64,000 nt of DNA from the NCBI RefSeq assembly GCF_000155735.2, contig NC_020908.1:2051001-2115000 (forward strand). The letters run 5' to 3'. Position numbers and translations under genes: made by a program. This DNA comes from Octadecabacter arcticus 238. GTDB taxonomy: Bacteria > Pseudomonadota > Alphaproteobacteria > Rhodobacterales > Rhodobacteraceae. This document shows positions 37,078-46,547 of this stretch, one piece after another (positions within the stretch are counted from its first letter, which is position 1; each line of letters starts with the position of its first letter). The notes beneath the pieces were generated by a model. The model did not search any database and was not told the origin of the DNA. It saw nothing but the letters and a program-made list of their open reading frames with translations.

Positions 37078-37292
37078 AGTACATTACGCTAAAGCGGACC
37101 GGCTGGAAGCCGGTGGCTTTAATCCCGTTTGTGGAAAGTAAAGCGATTGCCAGAACACGCCGCGGCCTAAAGCCTATCTCGCGATGTCAGCCCCAGACAT
37201 CTACGATCGAAACTCATCGGGCGGCGTCGTTTTGAAACACACACGGGCGCGCCGCTTGCAAACGCCCCTGCGGTTGGGATAGCGCCAGTGGC

Positions 37293-38789
37293 ATGACCTT
37301 AGACCCAGTCCCATCCTCATTTAATATGGCCAGCTACGTTCTGGCGCGCGCAAGCGATGATCCCGCAAAAATCGCTTTGGCCGTTCTTGGCGATGACACT
37401 GACGAACGTTGGACCTATGCGCAAATTGAAAACGCGATCCGTGGTGCTGCCACTGGACTTTTGACGACAGGATTGGCGTCAGGTGACCGCGTGCTTTTGC
37501 GCCTTGGCAACACGCCTGACTTTGCCATCGCTTTTTTGGCTTGTATCGCCGTCGATCTGATTCCTGTGCCGACCTCCTCGCAGCTTTCAGTTGATGAAAT
37601 CACCAAGATGACGATTGATCTTGCGCCCAAAGCGATCATCGCGGCGGCGGATATCGCGTTGCCCGACTGCACGGCCCCCGTGATCGATACCGCAACACTC
37701 GTCAGTTTTTATGGTATGCTGCCTGCTGATTACACTTACGGCGATCCGGACCGCGCAGCCTATATCATCTTCACCTCGGGCACCTCGGGCACGCCGCGCG
37801 GTGTGGTTCATGCCCATCGCGCAATTTGGGCGCGGCGCATGATGCATGATGGCTGGTACGGCTTGACCCGAAATGATCGCGTCTTGCACGCGGGGGCCTT
37901 TAATTGGACCTACACTCTTGGCACAGGTCTGATGGACCCGTGGACAGTGGGTGCAACCGCCCTGATCCCCGCCGCTGGCACGCCACCTGACAGACTTCCC
38001 ACACTTCTAGCGCAACACAACGCGACAATTTTCGCAGCTACACCAGGGGTTTACCGCCAACTCCTCAAGTCGCCAATCGCGCCTATTCCAACCTTGCGCC
38101 ACGGATTATCAGCCGGTGAAAAACTGCCCAATACCACCCGCACCGCATGGACATCGGCGACCAATACCCCAATTTACGAAGCCTACGGCATGTCCGAATG
38201 CTCAACCTTCATCTCCGCCAGCCCGAGGCAGTCAGCAGATGTTGGCACTCTTGGCCAGCCACAACCGGGACGTCGCATCGCCCTGCTTGATCAGTCCGGC
38301 ACATCGGGCGACACAGGCCAGATTGCGGTGCATGAATCCGACCCCGGCCTCATGCTCGGCTACCTGAATGCGCCCGAAGAAACTGCTGCGCGTTTCAGCG
38401 ACGACTGGTTCTTAACTGGCGACATTGGTCGCCGCCTCCCCTCAGGTGCCGTCGCCTATGAGGGGCGCGTTGACGACATGATGAACGCCGGAGGCTACCG
38501 CGTCTCCCCGATTGAGGTTGAAACCGCCCTCGCGCAACACCCCGACATCCATGAGGTCGCTGCCGTAGAAGTGCGGGTCAAATCCGACGCGTCGATCATT
38601 GCCGCCTTTTACACCAGCACAGATGTGATAGTTGACACCGAATTGGCCGCGCATTGCGCCGCCCACCTCGCCCGCTACAAATGTCCGCGCATCTTTATTC
38701 GCCGTGACGCATTGCCCCGCGGCGCCAACAACAAACTCCTGCGCCGCGCGCTCAGGTCAGACTGGGAGGCCGCACATGGTCAAACTTGA
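37293..38789 (+). CDS. AMP-dependent acyl-CoA synthetase/ligase
   Basis: 498-aa adenylate-forming enzyme: P-loop YIIFTSGTSGTPRGVVHAH, A5 IYEAYGMSECS, A7 WFLTGDIGRR, A8 YEGRVDDMMNAGGYRVSPIE. It activates a carboxylic acid to its CoA thioester; the overall pattern recalls benzoate-CoA ligase-like or short-chain acyl synthetases, substrate not determinable. The last residues include the catalytic Lys region NNKLLRR. Overlaps the DsbA-like gene by 14 bp, forming a three-gene run with it and the MFS gene. Confidence 0.87.
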   Translation: MTLDPVPSSFNMASYVLARASDDPAKIALAVLGDDTDERWTYAQIENAIRGAATGLLTTGLASGDRVLLRLGNTPDFAIAFLACIAVDLIPVPTSSQLSVDEITKMTIDLAPKAIIAAADIALPDCTAPVIDTATLVSFYGMLPADYTYGDPDRAAYIIFTSGTSGTPRGVVHAHRAIWARRMMHDGWYGLTRNDRVLHAGAFNWTYTLGTGLMDPWTVGATALIPAAGTPPDRLPTLLAQHNATIFAATPGVYRQLLKSPIAPIPTLRHGLSAGEKLPNTTRTAWTSATNTPIYEAYGMSECSTFISASPRQSADVGTLGQPQPGRRIALLDQSGTSGDTGQIAVHESDPGLMLGYLNAPEETAARFSDDWFLTGDIGRRLPSGAVAYEGRVDDMMNAGGYRVSPIEVETALAQHPDIHEVAAVEVRVKSDASIIAAFYTSTDVIVDTELAAHCAAHLARYKCPRIFIRRDALPRGANNKLLRRALRSDWEAAHGQT

Positions 38790-39420
38790 TATCATTTCCG
38801 ATCCGATTTGCCCGTGGTGCTACATTGGCAAAACCAATCTGGACCGCGCCCTCGAACAGATCCCCGATCACCCGTTCACGGTTGAATGGCATCCGTTCCA
38901 GCTCAACCCCACCATGCCGCTGGAAGGCATGGATCGCCGAACTTATCTTGAGGACAAGTTCGGCGGCAAAGACGGTGCTGTCAAAGCCTATGCACCTGTA
39001 GTGCAGGCCGCCGAGGCGGCAGGTCTGAAGATTGATTTTGCGGGTATGAAACGCACGCCCAACACCATCAACGCCCATCGCTTGATACACTGGGCGGGCA
39101 TTGAAGGCCGCCAGACATTCGTTGTCCACCGCCTGTTTGAAGCCTACTTTCGCGATGCGCGCGATATTGGCGACACCTATGTGCTCGCCGATATTGCCGA
39201 CGGATGTGAAATGGACGCCAGCGTTGTATCCAAATTGCTCGACTCCGATGCAGACATCGAAGACATCCAGAAACGCGATGCCCACAGCCGTGAAATGGGC
39301 ATTTCTTCGGTGCCGACATTCATTGTCGCCAACCAACATGCGGTCCCCGGTGCGCAACCGACTGAGATGTGGCTGAAGGTCATGGGCGACATCATGGCGC
39401 AAATCGAGTCTACTGAGTGA
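38776..39420 (+). CDS. DsbA family oxidoreductase, FrnE-like
   Basis: 214-aa thioredoxin-fold protein with CPWC in ISDPICPWCYIGKTNL at the N-terminus and the cis-Pro region ISSVPTFIVANQHAVPGAQP. No signal peptide, so cytoplasmic, as for the FrnE subgroup. Start ATG 38776 fixed by the family N-terminus (MVKLDIISD). Confidence 0.9.
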   Translation: MVKLDIISDPICPWCYIGKTNLDRALEQIPDHPFTVEWHPFQLNPTMPLEGMDRRTYLEDKFGGKDGAVKAYAPVVQAAEAAGLKIDFAGMKRTPNTINAHRLIHWAGIEGRQTFVVHRLFEAYFRDARDIGDTYVLADIADGCEMDASVVSKLLDSDADIEDIQKRDAHSREMGISSVPTFIVANQHAVPGAQPTEMWLKVMGDIMAQIESTE

Positions 39421-40646
39421 TCAGTCCATCAAAGGCGCCATCTCGATCCCCCGTCAAGGCATTGGGCCAAGTTGAATTTGTCGCGCTGATCGCAATGCTC
39501 GCGGCGAGTGTCGCGTTTTCTATCGACGCCATGCTGCCAGCCTTGCCCGACATCGGCGCAGAACTGTCACCAGGCAACCTTAATCGCGCCCAACTGATCA
39601 TCACCAGTTTCGTGTTGGGCATGGGGCTTGGCACGTTCATCACCGGACCCTTGGCGGATCGGTTCGGGCGCAAGTCCGTTATTTTGGGCGGCGCGATTCT
39701 TTATGTCTGCGCCACTGCGTTTGCGTTTTTCACCACGACGCTAGAAACTATGTTGGCCGCGCGTGTCTTGATGGGCCTTGGTGCAGCCGCTCCGCGCGTT
39801 GTTGCAATGGCGTTGGTGCGTGATTTGTATTCGGGACGCGACATGGCGCGGATCATGTCCTTTGTCATGCTGGTTTTTTCGCTCGTGCCCGCCCTCGCGC
39901 CGACGTTAGGCGCGGGTATCATTGCCTTTTCAGGCTGGCGCGGCATCTTCGTGGCATTCGCCATTTTTATCAGCCTGTCCACCTGCTGGCTGATGCTGCG
40001 CCAACCTGAAACACTCGCCCCGGAAAACCGCCGCCCTCTGCGTTTCACCACCATATTCGCCGCCGCACGTGAAGTGTATGGTCACCCGACCGCGCGCCTT
40101 GCGACCATTGTTCAAACGCTGAGCATGGGCATGCTGTTTTCGGTGCTCAGCTCCACGCAACAGGTGTTCGATCAAACCTATGACCAAGGCGACACATTCC
40201 ATCTGTGGTTTGGTGGCATTGCGATTCTCGCGGCCTCCGCATCAATCATCAACGCCCGCCTCGTGGGGCGGCTGGGCATGCGCCCGATCATCAAGGCGAT
40301 GATGTTGGCGCAAATGTTCATGTCGCTGGGGATGATCTGCATCATCATGCTCGGCCTTCCCAACCAGATCGAACTGCTGTTCTACGCTGTTTGGACCGTT
40401 TCCGTCTTCTTCCAAGCGGGCCTGACAATCGGCAATCTGAACGCGCTGGCGATGGAGCCTATGGGCCACATCGCGGGGTCCGCCGCCTCCATCGTAACGG
40501 CTACCGCAACCGTGGGCGCAGTCCTGATCGCAATTCCAATTGGCCTTCGATTTGACGGCACACCGCTGCCACTGGCAATCGGCATCTTCGTTTGTGCCTG
40601 TATGGCCCAGTGGCTCACCACAATGATCCGGCGCGACAACGATTAA
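39417..40646 (+). CDS. MFS drug-resistance transporter (Bcr/CflA type)
   Basis: 409-aa, 12-TM major facilitator. Motif A-like GPLADRFGRKSVIL, SFVLGMGLGTFITG, VLMGLGAAAPRVVAMALVRD and ALAPTLGAGIIAFSGWRGIF are Bcr/CflA landmarks. ATGA overlap with the DsbA-like gene. Convergent with mfd, only 5 bp apart. Confidence 0.9.
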   Translation: MISPSKAPSRSPVKALGQVEFVALIAMLAASVAFSIDAMLPALPDIGAELSPGNLNRAQLIITSFVLGMGLGTFITGPLADRFGRKSVILGGAILYVCATAFAFFTTTLETMLAARVLMGLGAAAPRVVAMALVRDLYSGRDMARIMSFVMLVFSLVPALAPTLGAGIIAFSGWRGIFVAFAIFISLSTCWLMLRQPETLAPENRRPLRFTTIFAAAREVYGHPTARLATIVQTLSMGMLFSVLSSTQQVFDQTYDQGDTFHLWFGGIAILAASASIINARLVGRLGMRPIIKAMMLAQMFMSLGMICIIMLGLPNQIELLFYAVWTVSVFFQAGLTIGNLNALAMEPMGHIAGSAASIVTATATVGAVLIAIPIGLRFDGTPLPLAIGIFVCACMAQWLTTMIRRDND

Positions 40647-40651
40647 TCCGC

Positions 40652-43600
40652 CTATGGCTTTGCGGTCTTGGCCTCTTTCACTTTAGCTGCAAGATCGCGG
40701 GCAATGGCGAACGCACCTTGGATCTTCAAACGGTCCGTGCCCCAATCGCGCCTGATCACGATCTTGTTGTCCTTCACTTTAGCCTGCCCGCGCTGATCAT
40801 CAATGAATTCCACCAGCCCCACGGGGGAGATGAATTTGTCATTGTGAAATCGCAAAACCGCACCCTTTGGCCCTGCGTCAAGCTGGCTGATACCAGCCTT
40901 TTTGCACATCGCTTTGATACGCACGACCAGCATCAGGGTGTTAACCTCTTTCGGCAATGTCCCGAACCGGTCAATCAATTCTGCGGCAAACCCTTCCAGT
41001 TCAACCTTGGTTGTCAGATCCGACAGGCGGCGATACAGCCCCAGACGCACATCCAGATCAGGAACGTAGGCTTCGGGAATAAGCACCGGAACGCCGAGGT
41101 TGATCTGCGGCGCCCATTGGCCATCCTCAACCAATGTCACTTCGCCGGACCTGATCTTGGCGATCTGTTCTTCCAGCATGGATTGGTACAATTCATAGCC
41201 AACTTCGCGCATTTGACCGGATTGTTCTTCGCCCAGCAGATTGCCCGCGCCGCGAATGTCCAGATCCTGTGACGCAAGCGTGAACCCGGCCCCGAGCGTG
41301 TCGATCGACCCCAAAACCCGCAGCCGCTTTTCGGCCTGCGGCGTTAATTTCTGGCGCGGCTTGTAGGTCAGATAGGCATAGGCCCGCGCCTTGGATCGGC
41401 CCACCCGTCCGCGAATTTGATACAGTTGCGCCAGTCCAAACATATCGGCACGGTGAACGATCATCGTATTCGCTGTCGGAATATCCAAGCCGCTTTCCAC
41501 AATCGTCGTCGCCAGCAAGACGTCGTATTTTCCGTCATAAAACGCATTCATCCGGTCATCCAACTCTCCGGCTGCCATCTGCCCGCTCGCGATGACGAAT
41601 GACACCTCTGGCACCTCATCACGAATGAACGCCTCAATCTCGGGCAAATCCGAAATCCGTGGCACAACAAAGAACGACTGCCCGCCGCGGTAATGTTCAC
41701 GCAACAACGCCTCGCGGATCGTCACGGTATCAAATTCGCTTACGTAGGTTCGGATCGCCAAACGATCGACTGGCGGTGTTCCGATGATGCTCAACTCACG
41801 CACACCGGACAACGACAATTGCAGCGTGCGCGGGATCGGCGTCGCCGTCAGCGTCAGCACGTGAATGTCCGTGCGCATCTGTTTCAGGCGTTCTTTGTGT
41901 TGCACGCCAAAGTGCTGTTCTTCGTCAATGACCAGTAGCCCAAGGTCCTTGAACCGGATGTTTTTCGCCAACAACGCGTGGGTGCCAATGACGATATCCA
42001 CCGTGCCTTTGGCCATTCCGTCCTTCGTCAGCGCGGCTTCTTTTGCGCTAACAAAGCGCGACAACGTCCTGACATTGATCGGAAATCCGCGGAACCGTTC
42101 CGCGAACCCTTTGTAGTGCTGGCGCGCCAAAAGCGTTGTTGGTGCGACAATCGCCACTTGCACGCCGGACATCGCGGCCACGAACGCGGCGCGAATTGCG
42201 ACTTCGGTTTTGCCGAAACCCACATCACCACAGACCAGACGATCCATCGGTTTGCCCGATCCCAGATTGTCCAGAACATCCTCAATCGCCCGCAATTGGT
42301 CGTCGGTTTCCGCATAAGGGAACCGCGCCAAAAACTGCTCCCACATGTCCTCGGGCGGCGTCAACGCAGGCGCAGTGCGCAATTCACGTTCGGCCGCGAC
42401 GCGGATCAGGCGTTCCGCCATTTCGCGGATGCGTTCTTTCAGCTTGGCTTTCTTGGCTTGCCAGGCGCCACCGCCCAATTTGTCGAGCAGTCCAACCTCG
42501 TGGCCATAACGTGACAGCAGCTCAATATTCTCAACCGGCAGATAAAGCTTGGAACTTTCGGCATATTCCAGCAGCAGACATTCATGGGCGGCCCCAAGTG
42601 CCGTCACAACCTCCATGCCCAGATAGCGGCCAACACCGTGATCCACATGGACCACCAAATCACCCGGCGTCAGGCTTTGGGTCTCTGTCAGAAAATTCTC
42701 GGCGCGACGTTTGCGTTTGGTTTGGCGGATCAGGCGATCCCCCAGCACATCCTGCTCAGACACCACGGTGATGCCCTGACTCTCAAACCCGTGTTCCAGC
42801 GCCCAAACCGCCATATGCAGCCCGCGCTTACCGATGCGGCTGAAATCTGTGACTGGAATGGTTTCCGCAATACCTTTGTCTTCGATCAAACCAATCAGGC
42901 GTTCGCGCGCACCTTGAGAATAGGACGCGACGACAACTGGTCCCAGTTCAAGCTTTGCTTTAAGATGATCTGCCAAAGCCCCGAAAAGACTGACACTTTC
43001 CTGCTGTCGTTCAGGCGCGAAGTTTCGCCCGATGCGCCCGCCTGCGTCAATAACACCAGGTCCCGTGGCCTGCGGCAACGCCCCAAGCTGCATGACGCGA
43101 AAATTGCGCAACGCTGCATCCCACGCGGGACCATCAAGATACAATCCGCTGGGCGCTGCGGGCTTATAGACGGAATCCATCCGCCCCTTTGCTAACATCG
43201 CCTCACGACGGGCATCGTATTGATCGTCAATCGAAACCCAACGTGCGTCACGTTGCGCGGCATTTTGTTCGTCCAGCGTGACCGTCGCGCCCGTCAGATA
43301 ATCAAACAATGTCTCAAGCTCGGCATGGAAAAACGCCAGCCAGTGCTCAACGCCTGCGTGTTTTTTGCCCGCTGACACCGCCTCATACAAAGGATCATCC
43401 GTGCCCGCCGCGCCAAATTCCAACCGATAGTTCTGCCTAAACCGGGTGATCGCCGCGTCATCCAAAATCACTTCGGACACCGGCGCAAGGTCTACGACGT
43501 CTAGGGTTTCCGTCGTGCGCTGCGTCGCCGGATCAAAGCGGCGCGCGCCCTCAAGATCATCACCAAACAGGTCCAACCTCACCGGACCAATCTGACCGGG

Positions 43601-44116
43601 TGGATAAATATCGATGATGCCACCACGCACGGCGTAATCGCCCGGTTCCATCACCGTTGGCGCCTGCGTAAAGCCCATGCGCACCAAGAACGCCCGCAGC
43701 GCGGCCTCGTCTATACGGCTGCCGACACTGGCGGAAAATGCGGCTTCGCGCAAGACTGACCGCGCAGGCACCTTTTGGGTGGCGGCGTTCAACGTGGTGA
43801 GCAAAACAAACCGTTCCGGCATCCCGTGTGCAAGACCTGCCAAAACCGCCATGCGGGCCGCAGACACATCCGCGTTCGGGGACACCCGATCATAGGGCAG
43901 GCAATCCCAACTGGGAAAGATCAACACGGGCATGTCGGGCGCGAAGAACGCCAGTGCCGCGCGCATCGCCTCAACCCGTTTGTCGTCACGACAGATATGA
44001 ACAACCGCGCCGCTCTCGGCCTCGGCCAGTATCAGGCGGGCGTCAAAACCTTCCGGCGCTCCGGAGATGGTGACGTGTTTGGGGTTGGGAACGGGTTTGG
44101 CTTGAATTTTGGTCAT
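40652..44116 (-). CDS. mfd: transcription-repair coupling factor Mfd
   Basis: 1154-aa Mfd, which removes stalled RNA polymerase and recruits UvrA to lesions. UvrB-like N-terminal modules ([20 protein letters not shown]), RNA-polymerase-interacting domain ([18 protein letters not shown]), then a RecG-like motor: Walker [19 protein letters not shown] near residue 635, [26 protein letters not shown], and motif VI with [19 protein letters not shown]-terminal UvrA-regulating domain present. Full length and intact. Confidence 0.98.
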   Translation of the reverse strand: MTKIQAKPVPNPKHVTISGAPEGFDARLILAEAESGAVVHICRDDKRVEAMRAALAFFAPDMPVLIFPSWDCLPYDRVSPNADVSAARMAVLAGLAHGMPERFVLLTTLNAATQKVPARSVLREAAFSASVGSRIDEAALRAFLVRMGFTQAPTVMEPGDYAVRGGIIDIYPPGQIGPVRLDLFGDDLEGARRFDPATQRTTETLDVVDLAPVSEVILDDAAITRFRQNYRLEFGAAGTDDPLYEAVSAGKKHAGVEHWLAFFHAELETLFDYLTGATVTLDEQNAAQRDARWVSIDDQYDARREAMLAKGRMDSVYKPAAPSGLYLDGPAWDAALRNFRVMQLGALPQATGPGVIDAGGRIGRNFAPERQQESVSLFGALADHLKAKLELGPVVVASYSQGARERLIGLIEDKGIAETIPVTDFSRIGKRGLHMAVWALEHGFESQGITVVSEQDVLGDRLIRQTKRKRRAENFLTETQSLTPGDLVVHVDHGVGRYLGMEVVTALGAAHECLLLEYAESSKLYLPVENIELLSRYGHEVGLLDKLGGGAWQAKKAKLKERIREMAERLIRVAAERELRTAPALTPPEDMWEQFLARFPYAETDDQLRAIEDVLDNLGSGKPMDRLVCGDVGFGKTEVAIRAAFVAAMSGVQVAIVAPTTLLARQHYKGFAERFRGFPINVRTLSRFVSAKEAALTKDGMAKGTVDIVIGTHALLAKNIRFKDLGLLVIDEEQHFGVQHKERLKQMRTDIHVLTLTATPIPRTLQLSLSGVRELSIIGTPPVDRLAIRTYVSEFDTVTIREALLREHYRGGQSFFVVPRISDLPEIEAFIRDEVPEVSFVIASGQMAAGELDDRMNAFYDGKYDVLLATTIVESGLDIPTANTMIVHRADMFGLAQLYQIRGRVGRSKARAYAYLTYKPRQKLTPQAEKRLRVLGSIDTLGAGFTLASQDLDIRGAGNLLGEEQSGQMREVGYELYQSMLEEQIAKIRSGEVTLVEDGQWAPQINLGVPVLIPEAYVPDLDVRLGLYRRLSDLTTKVELEGFAAELIDRFGTLPKEVNTLMLVVRIKAMCKKAGISQLDAGPKGAVLRFHNDKFISPVGLVEFIDDQRGQAKVKDNKIVIRRDWGTDRLKIQGAFAIARDLAAKVKEAKTAKP

Positions 44117-44166
44117 GGAAACCGACCTACTGCGCGCAAGCCCAGTGTCAACAGATAGACGCGCAA

Positions 44167-44691
44167 TTAGAAGCCAGCGCCGACGGCCAAATTCTGATAC
44201 ATTCCAAACATCGCAGTGACGAAAATCGAAATCATGCCGATAAACTGCGTGATGACACGGTGCTTGGACAACCGTGCATAAAGCGCCTCCCCCTCGGGTT
44301 GTTCACGCGCAATCACTAGGGATGTCGACAGGCTCAGCGCGCCGACAAGGGTCAGCGGGAACGCCAACAAGAACACAGCCTGCGCTAATTCCACGTCATA
44401 GGCAAAGGCCAATATCGCCAACGACGTCAGGGCAAACGCCAAAAACGTCAACAACACCAAGCCCGACACCTGCCCGATATAGAGCAAACGGTTCACATTG
44501 ATGCGCACCATATCGTGCAAATCAATTTCCGCCTGTCCACCCATCTTGCGGGCCTTTTGGATCATGTCGAACGGCACGCCCAAAACCCAATGGCTTACGG
44601 ATGACCACACGACGGCCAGCGATATCCAGAACCAAAGGTTGCTGAACGATCGCATGTCGATGACTTCAAATAGGGTGTTGGTCCAGTCCAC
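44167..44691 (-). CDS. conserved Rhodobacteraceae membrane protein, function unknown
   Basis: 174 aa with four hydrophobic segments (NLWFWISLAVVWSSVSHWVL; GLVLLTFLAFALTSLAILAF; AVFLLAFPLTLVGALSLS; QFIGMISIFVTAMFGM). GTG 44691 gives the N-terminus VDWTNTLFEVIDMRSFSNLW, which I recall as conserved in relatives; ATG 44655 (MRSFSNLWFW) is an alternative. Divergent from hemB. No function can be assigned. Confidence 0.65.
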   Translation of the reverse strand: MDWTNTLFEVIDMRSFSNLWFWISLAVVWSSVSHWVLGVPFDMIQKARKMGGQAEIDLHDMVRINVNRLLYIGQVSGLVLLTFLAFALTSLAILAFAYDVELAQAVFLLAFPLTLVGALSLSTSLVIAREQPEGEALYARLSKHRVITQFIGMISIFVTAMFGMYQNLAVGAGF

Positions 44692-44805
44692 TGGCGGCAG
44701 CCTCGCATTTTCATCGCAATCTAGCTGTGCGTTGCGACAATGCCCAGACTTGTGATGCGCGCCGTTCCATGCCACCCAATCGGTGTGACTTGAAAGGCCC
44801 GCTCC

Positions 44806-45816
44806 ATGACATTTCCCCCGCTTTCTGCATCGCCCCTGTTTTCGTCGTCCCGTCTGCGCCGCTTGCGCGCCACTGCGGCGCTGCGATCAATGGTGCGTGA
44901 AAACGTGCTGTCGCCCAGCGATTTGATCTGGCCGGTCTTTGTCATGGACGGCACCGACACCGAAGAGCCGATCCCATCTATGCCTGGCGTCTTGCGGCGC
45001 ACGGTGGACTGCATCGGAGCGTCCGCAAAAGACGCCTACGCCCTTGGCATTCCAGCGATATGCATCTTTCCGTACACGAGCATGCAACACCGGACGCAAG
45101 ATTGCGCGCTGGCATGGTCTCCAGATAACGTCGCCAACCGCGCGATCCGTGCCATCAAAGACGCAGTCCCCGATATGGCCGTGATGACGGACATCGCGCT
45201 CGATCCCTATAATATTGACGGCCACGACGGGTTCGTTGAAAACGGTGAAATCGTCAATGACCGCACGGTCGATGCGCTGGTAAAAATGGCGCTGACACAG
45301 GCAGACTGCGGCGCGGACATCCTCGGTCCATCCGATATGATGGACGGGCGCATCGGGGCCATTCGATCGGCGCTAGAATCCCATGCCCACCCAAATGTCA
45401 CGATCCTCAGTTATACCGCGAAATATGCGTCAGCGTTTTACGGACCGTTTCGCGACGCCGTCGGCGCATCAGCCGCATTGAACGGCGACAAGAAAACCTA
45501 CCAGATGGACCCCGCCAATTCGGATGAGGCAATGCGCCTCGTCGCGCGGGATCTGTCAGAGGGCGCAGATATGATCATGGTCAAACCGGGAATGCCCTAC
45601 CTAGATATCGTGCGCCGCGTGAAAACAGAATTCGGTGTGCCGACGTTCGCCTACCAAGTGTCGGGCGAATACGCGATGATCCTTGCGGCGGTTCAAAACG
45701 GCTGGCTTGATCATGACAGCGTCATGATGGAATCGCTCATGGCGTTCAAACGTGCCGGTGCCGACGGCGTGTTGACGTACTTCGCGCCAGCGGCTGCGAA
45801 GCTCCTGAACGGCTAA
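44806..45816 (+). CDS. hemB: delta-aminolevulinic acid dehydratase (porphobilinogen synthase)
   Basis: 336-aa HemB, condensing two 5-aminolevulinate molecules to porphobilinogen. Schiff-base lysines in SYTAKYASAFYGPFRDA and MIMVKPGMPYLDIVR. The metal region reads ALDPYNIDGHDGF without the zinc Cys triad, so a Mg-type enzyme, common in alphaproteobacteria. Confidence 0.97.
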   Translation: MTFPPLSASPLFSSSRLRRLRATAALRSMVRENVLSPSDLIWPVFVMDGTDTEEPIPSMPGVLRRTVDCIGASAKDAYALGIPAICIFPYTSMQHRTQDCALAWSPDNVANRAIRAIKDAVPDMAVMTDIALDPYNIDGHDGFVENGEIVNDRTVDALVKMALTQADCGADILGPSDMMDGRIGAIRSALESHAHPNVTILSYTAKYASAFYGPFRDAVGASAALNGDKKTYQMDPANSDEAMRLVARDLSEGADMIMVKPGMPYLDIVRRVKTEFGVPTFAYQVSGEYAMILAAVQNGWLDHDSVMMESLMAFKRAGADGVLTYFAPAAAKLLNG

Positions 45817-45918
45817 ATCCCGCTTCTCTGCATCTAGCTGCTGACAGGTAGCCAAATACCGCCTATGGTATCACCATATCGGGGGGCAAACCCTGAAACC
45901 AAATGGCACGAGGCAGTT

Positions 45919-46476
45919 ATGACACTTATTTCAAGACGCAATTTTGCGCTGAGCGCGCTGGCGACCACGACCCTGTCCGCATGTGGCAACGGGATCGGCG
46001 GCAGTGGCGCATCTGTGATCGACGCGCGCGCCGATAGCACGCTGACCTTCATGTATAACAATTATCCCGGCACCCGCGACCTGGCAGGCAAGGCCAGCGG
46101 CATGTTGGTCATGCCCGTCGTCACCGAAGCAGGTCTTGGAATTGGCGGGTCATTCGGACGTGGCGCGCTGCGCATTGGCCAAACGACGGTGGATTACTAT
46201 TCCGCCGCCGCAGCAAGTGCGGGCCTGCAAATTGGTGCGCAGCAATATTCAACTGTTCTGTTCTTTATGACGGAACAATCCCTGACCGATTTCCGCCGTG
46301 CAAGCGGTTGGGCAGCAGGCGCTGACATCGAATACGCGCTCAACTCCACGGGGGAGACATTGCGCGCCGAAACCACAACATCGCTTGCGCCAGTCATTGC
46401 GGTCGTCTTTGCACAGGCCGGTTTCCGCGCTGGTGCCACGATTGAAGGCACCAAATACACGCGCATCATTCCGTAA
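45919..46476 (+). CDS. SYLF-domain (Ysc84-type) lipoprotein
   Basis: 185 aa. Lipoprotein signal: MTLISRRNFALSALATTTLS then ACGNG, the Cys being the lipidation site. The SYLF/Ysc84 pattern: GKASGMLVMPVVTEAGLGIG, GRGALRIG, YYSAAAASAGLQIGAQQYS and VLFFMTEQSLTDFRRA. Lipid-binding domain, probably at the outer membrane; specific role unknown. Start ATG 45919 by the lipobox. Confidence 0.85.
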   Translation: MTLISRRNFALSALATTTLSACGNGIGGSGASVIDARADSTLTFMYNNYPGTRDLAGKASGMLVMPVVTEAGLGIGGSFGRGALRIGQTTVDYYSAAAASAGLQIGAQQYSTVLFFMTEQSLTDFRRASGWAAGADIEYALNSTGETLRAETTTSLAPVIAVVFAQAGFRAGATIEGTKYTRIIP

Positions 46477-46492
46477 ACCTGCGGCAAGTTTG

Positions 46493-46547
46493 GCGTACAA
46501 CGTGTGTACAGGCTGTGTACAGCTTGTGTACGCTCTGTGTCACACCC
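46493..46547. repeat. five 11-bp-phased GTGTAC-type repeats
   Basis: GCGTAC at 46493, GTGTAC at 46504, 46515 and 46526, and GTGTCA at 46537, each exactly 11 bp after the last, i.e. about one helical turn. They lie between the convergent 3' ends of the SYLF and flavoprotein genes, the last copy touching the latter's stop codon. Confidence 0.9.

Larger units (their letters stand above)
36583..37137 (-). mobile_element. IS200-type element, copy 2 (555 bp)
   Basis: Same length and ends as copy 1 but minus strand, again next to TTAC (complement of 37138-37141). Right-end hairpin CTACCGGC-TGAC-GCCGGTAG at 36591-36610. No target duplication. Inserted within a small coding gene. Confidence 0.95.
36388..37170 (+). 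pseudogene. small CsbD-like gene split by IS200
   Basis: Removing 36583-37137 gives a 75-aa frame: MTMTTSLAHWPHLMDQLCAQ ... LTRFRGDPQKITRYLAQTHD ... LDDWLMFQVKRLPEHAAA, stop at 37168-37170. The GD.QKI..YLA..HDLT..EA...LDDWL layout recalls CsbD-like stress proteins, but this is a weak call. A GAAAGGAC ribosome-binding site precedes ATG 36388. As it stands the frame runs into IS200 and ends at 36642 with a foreign tail. Confidence 0.6.

Noticed and set aside
46493..46547. CRISPR array or replication iterons
   Set aside because: Units of 11 bp without spacers and no cas or rep gene nearby; only a short phased repeat.
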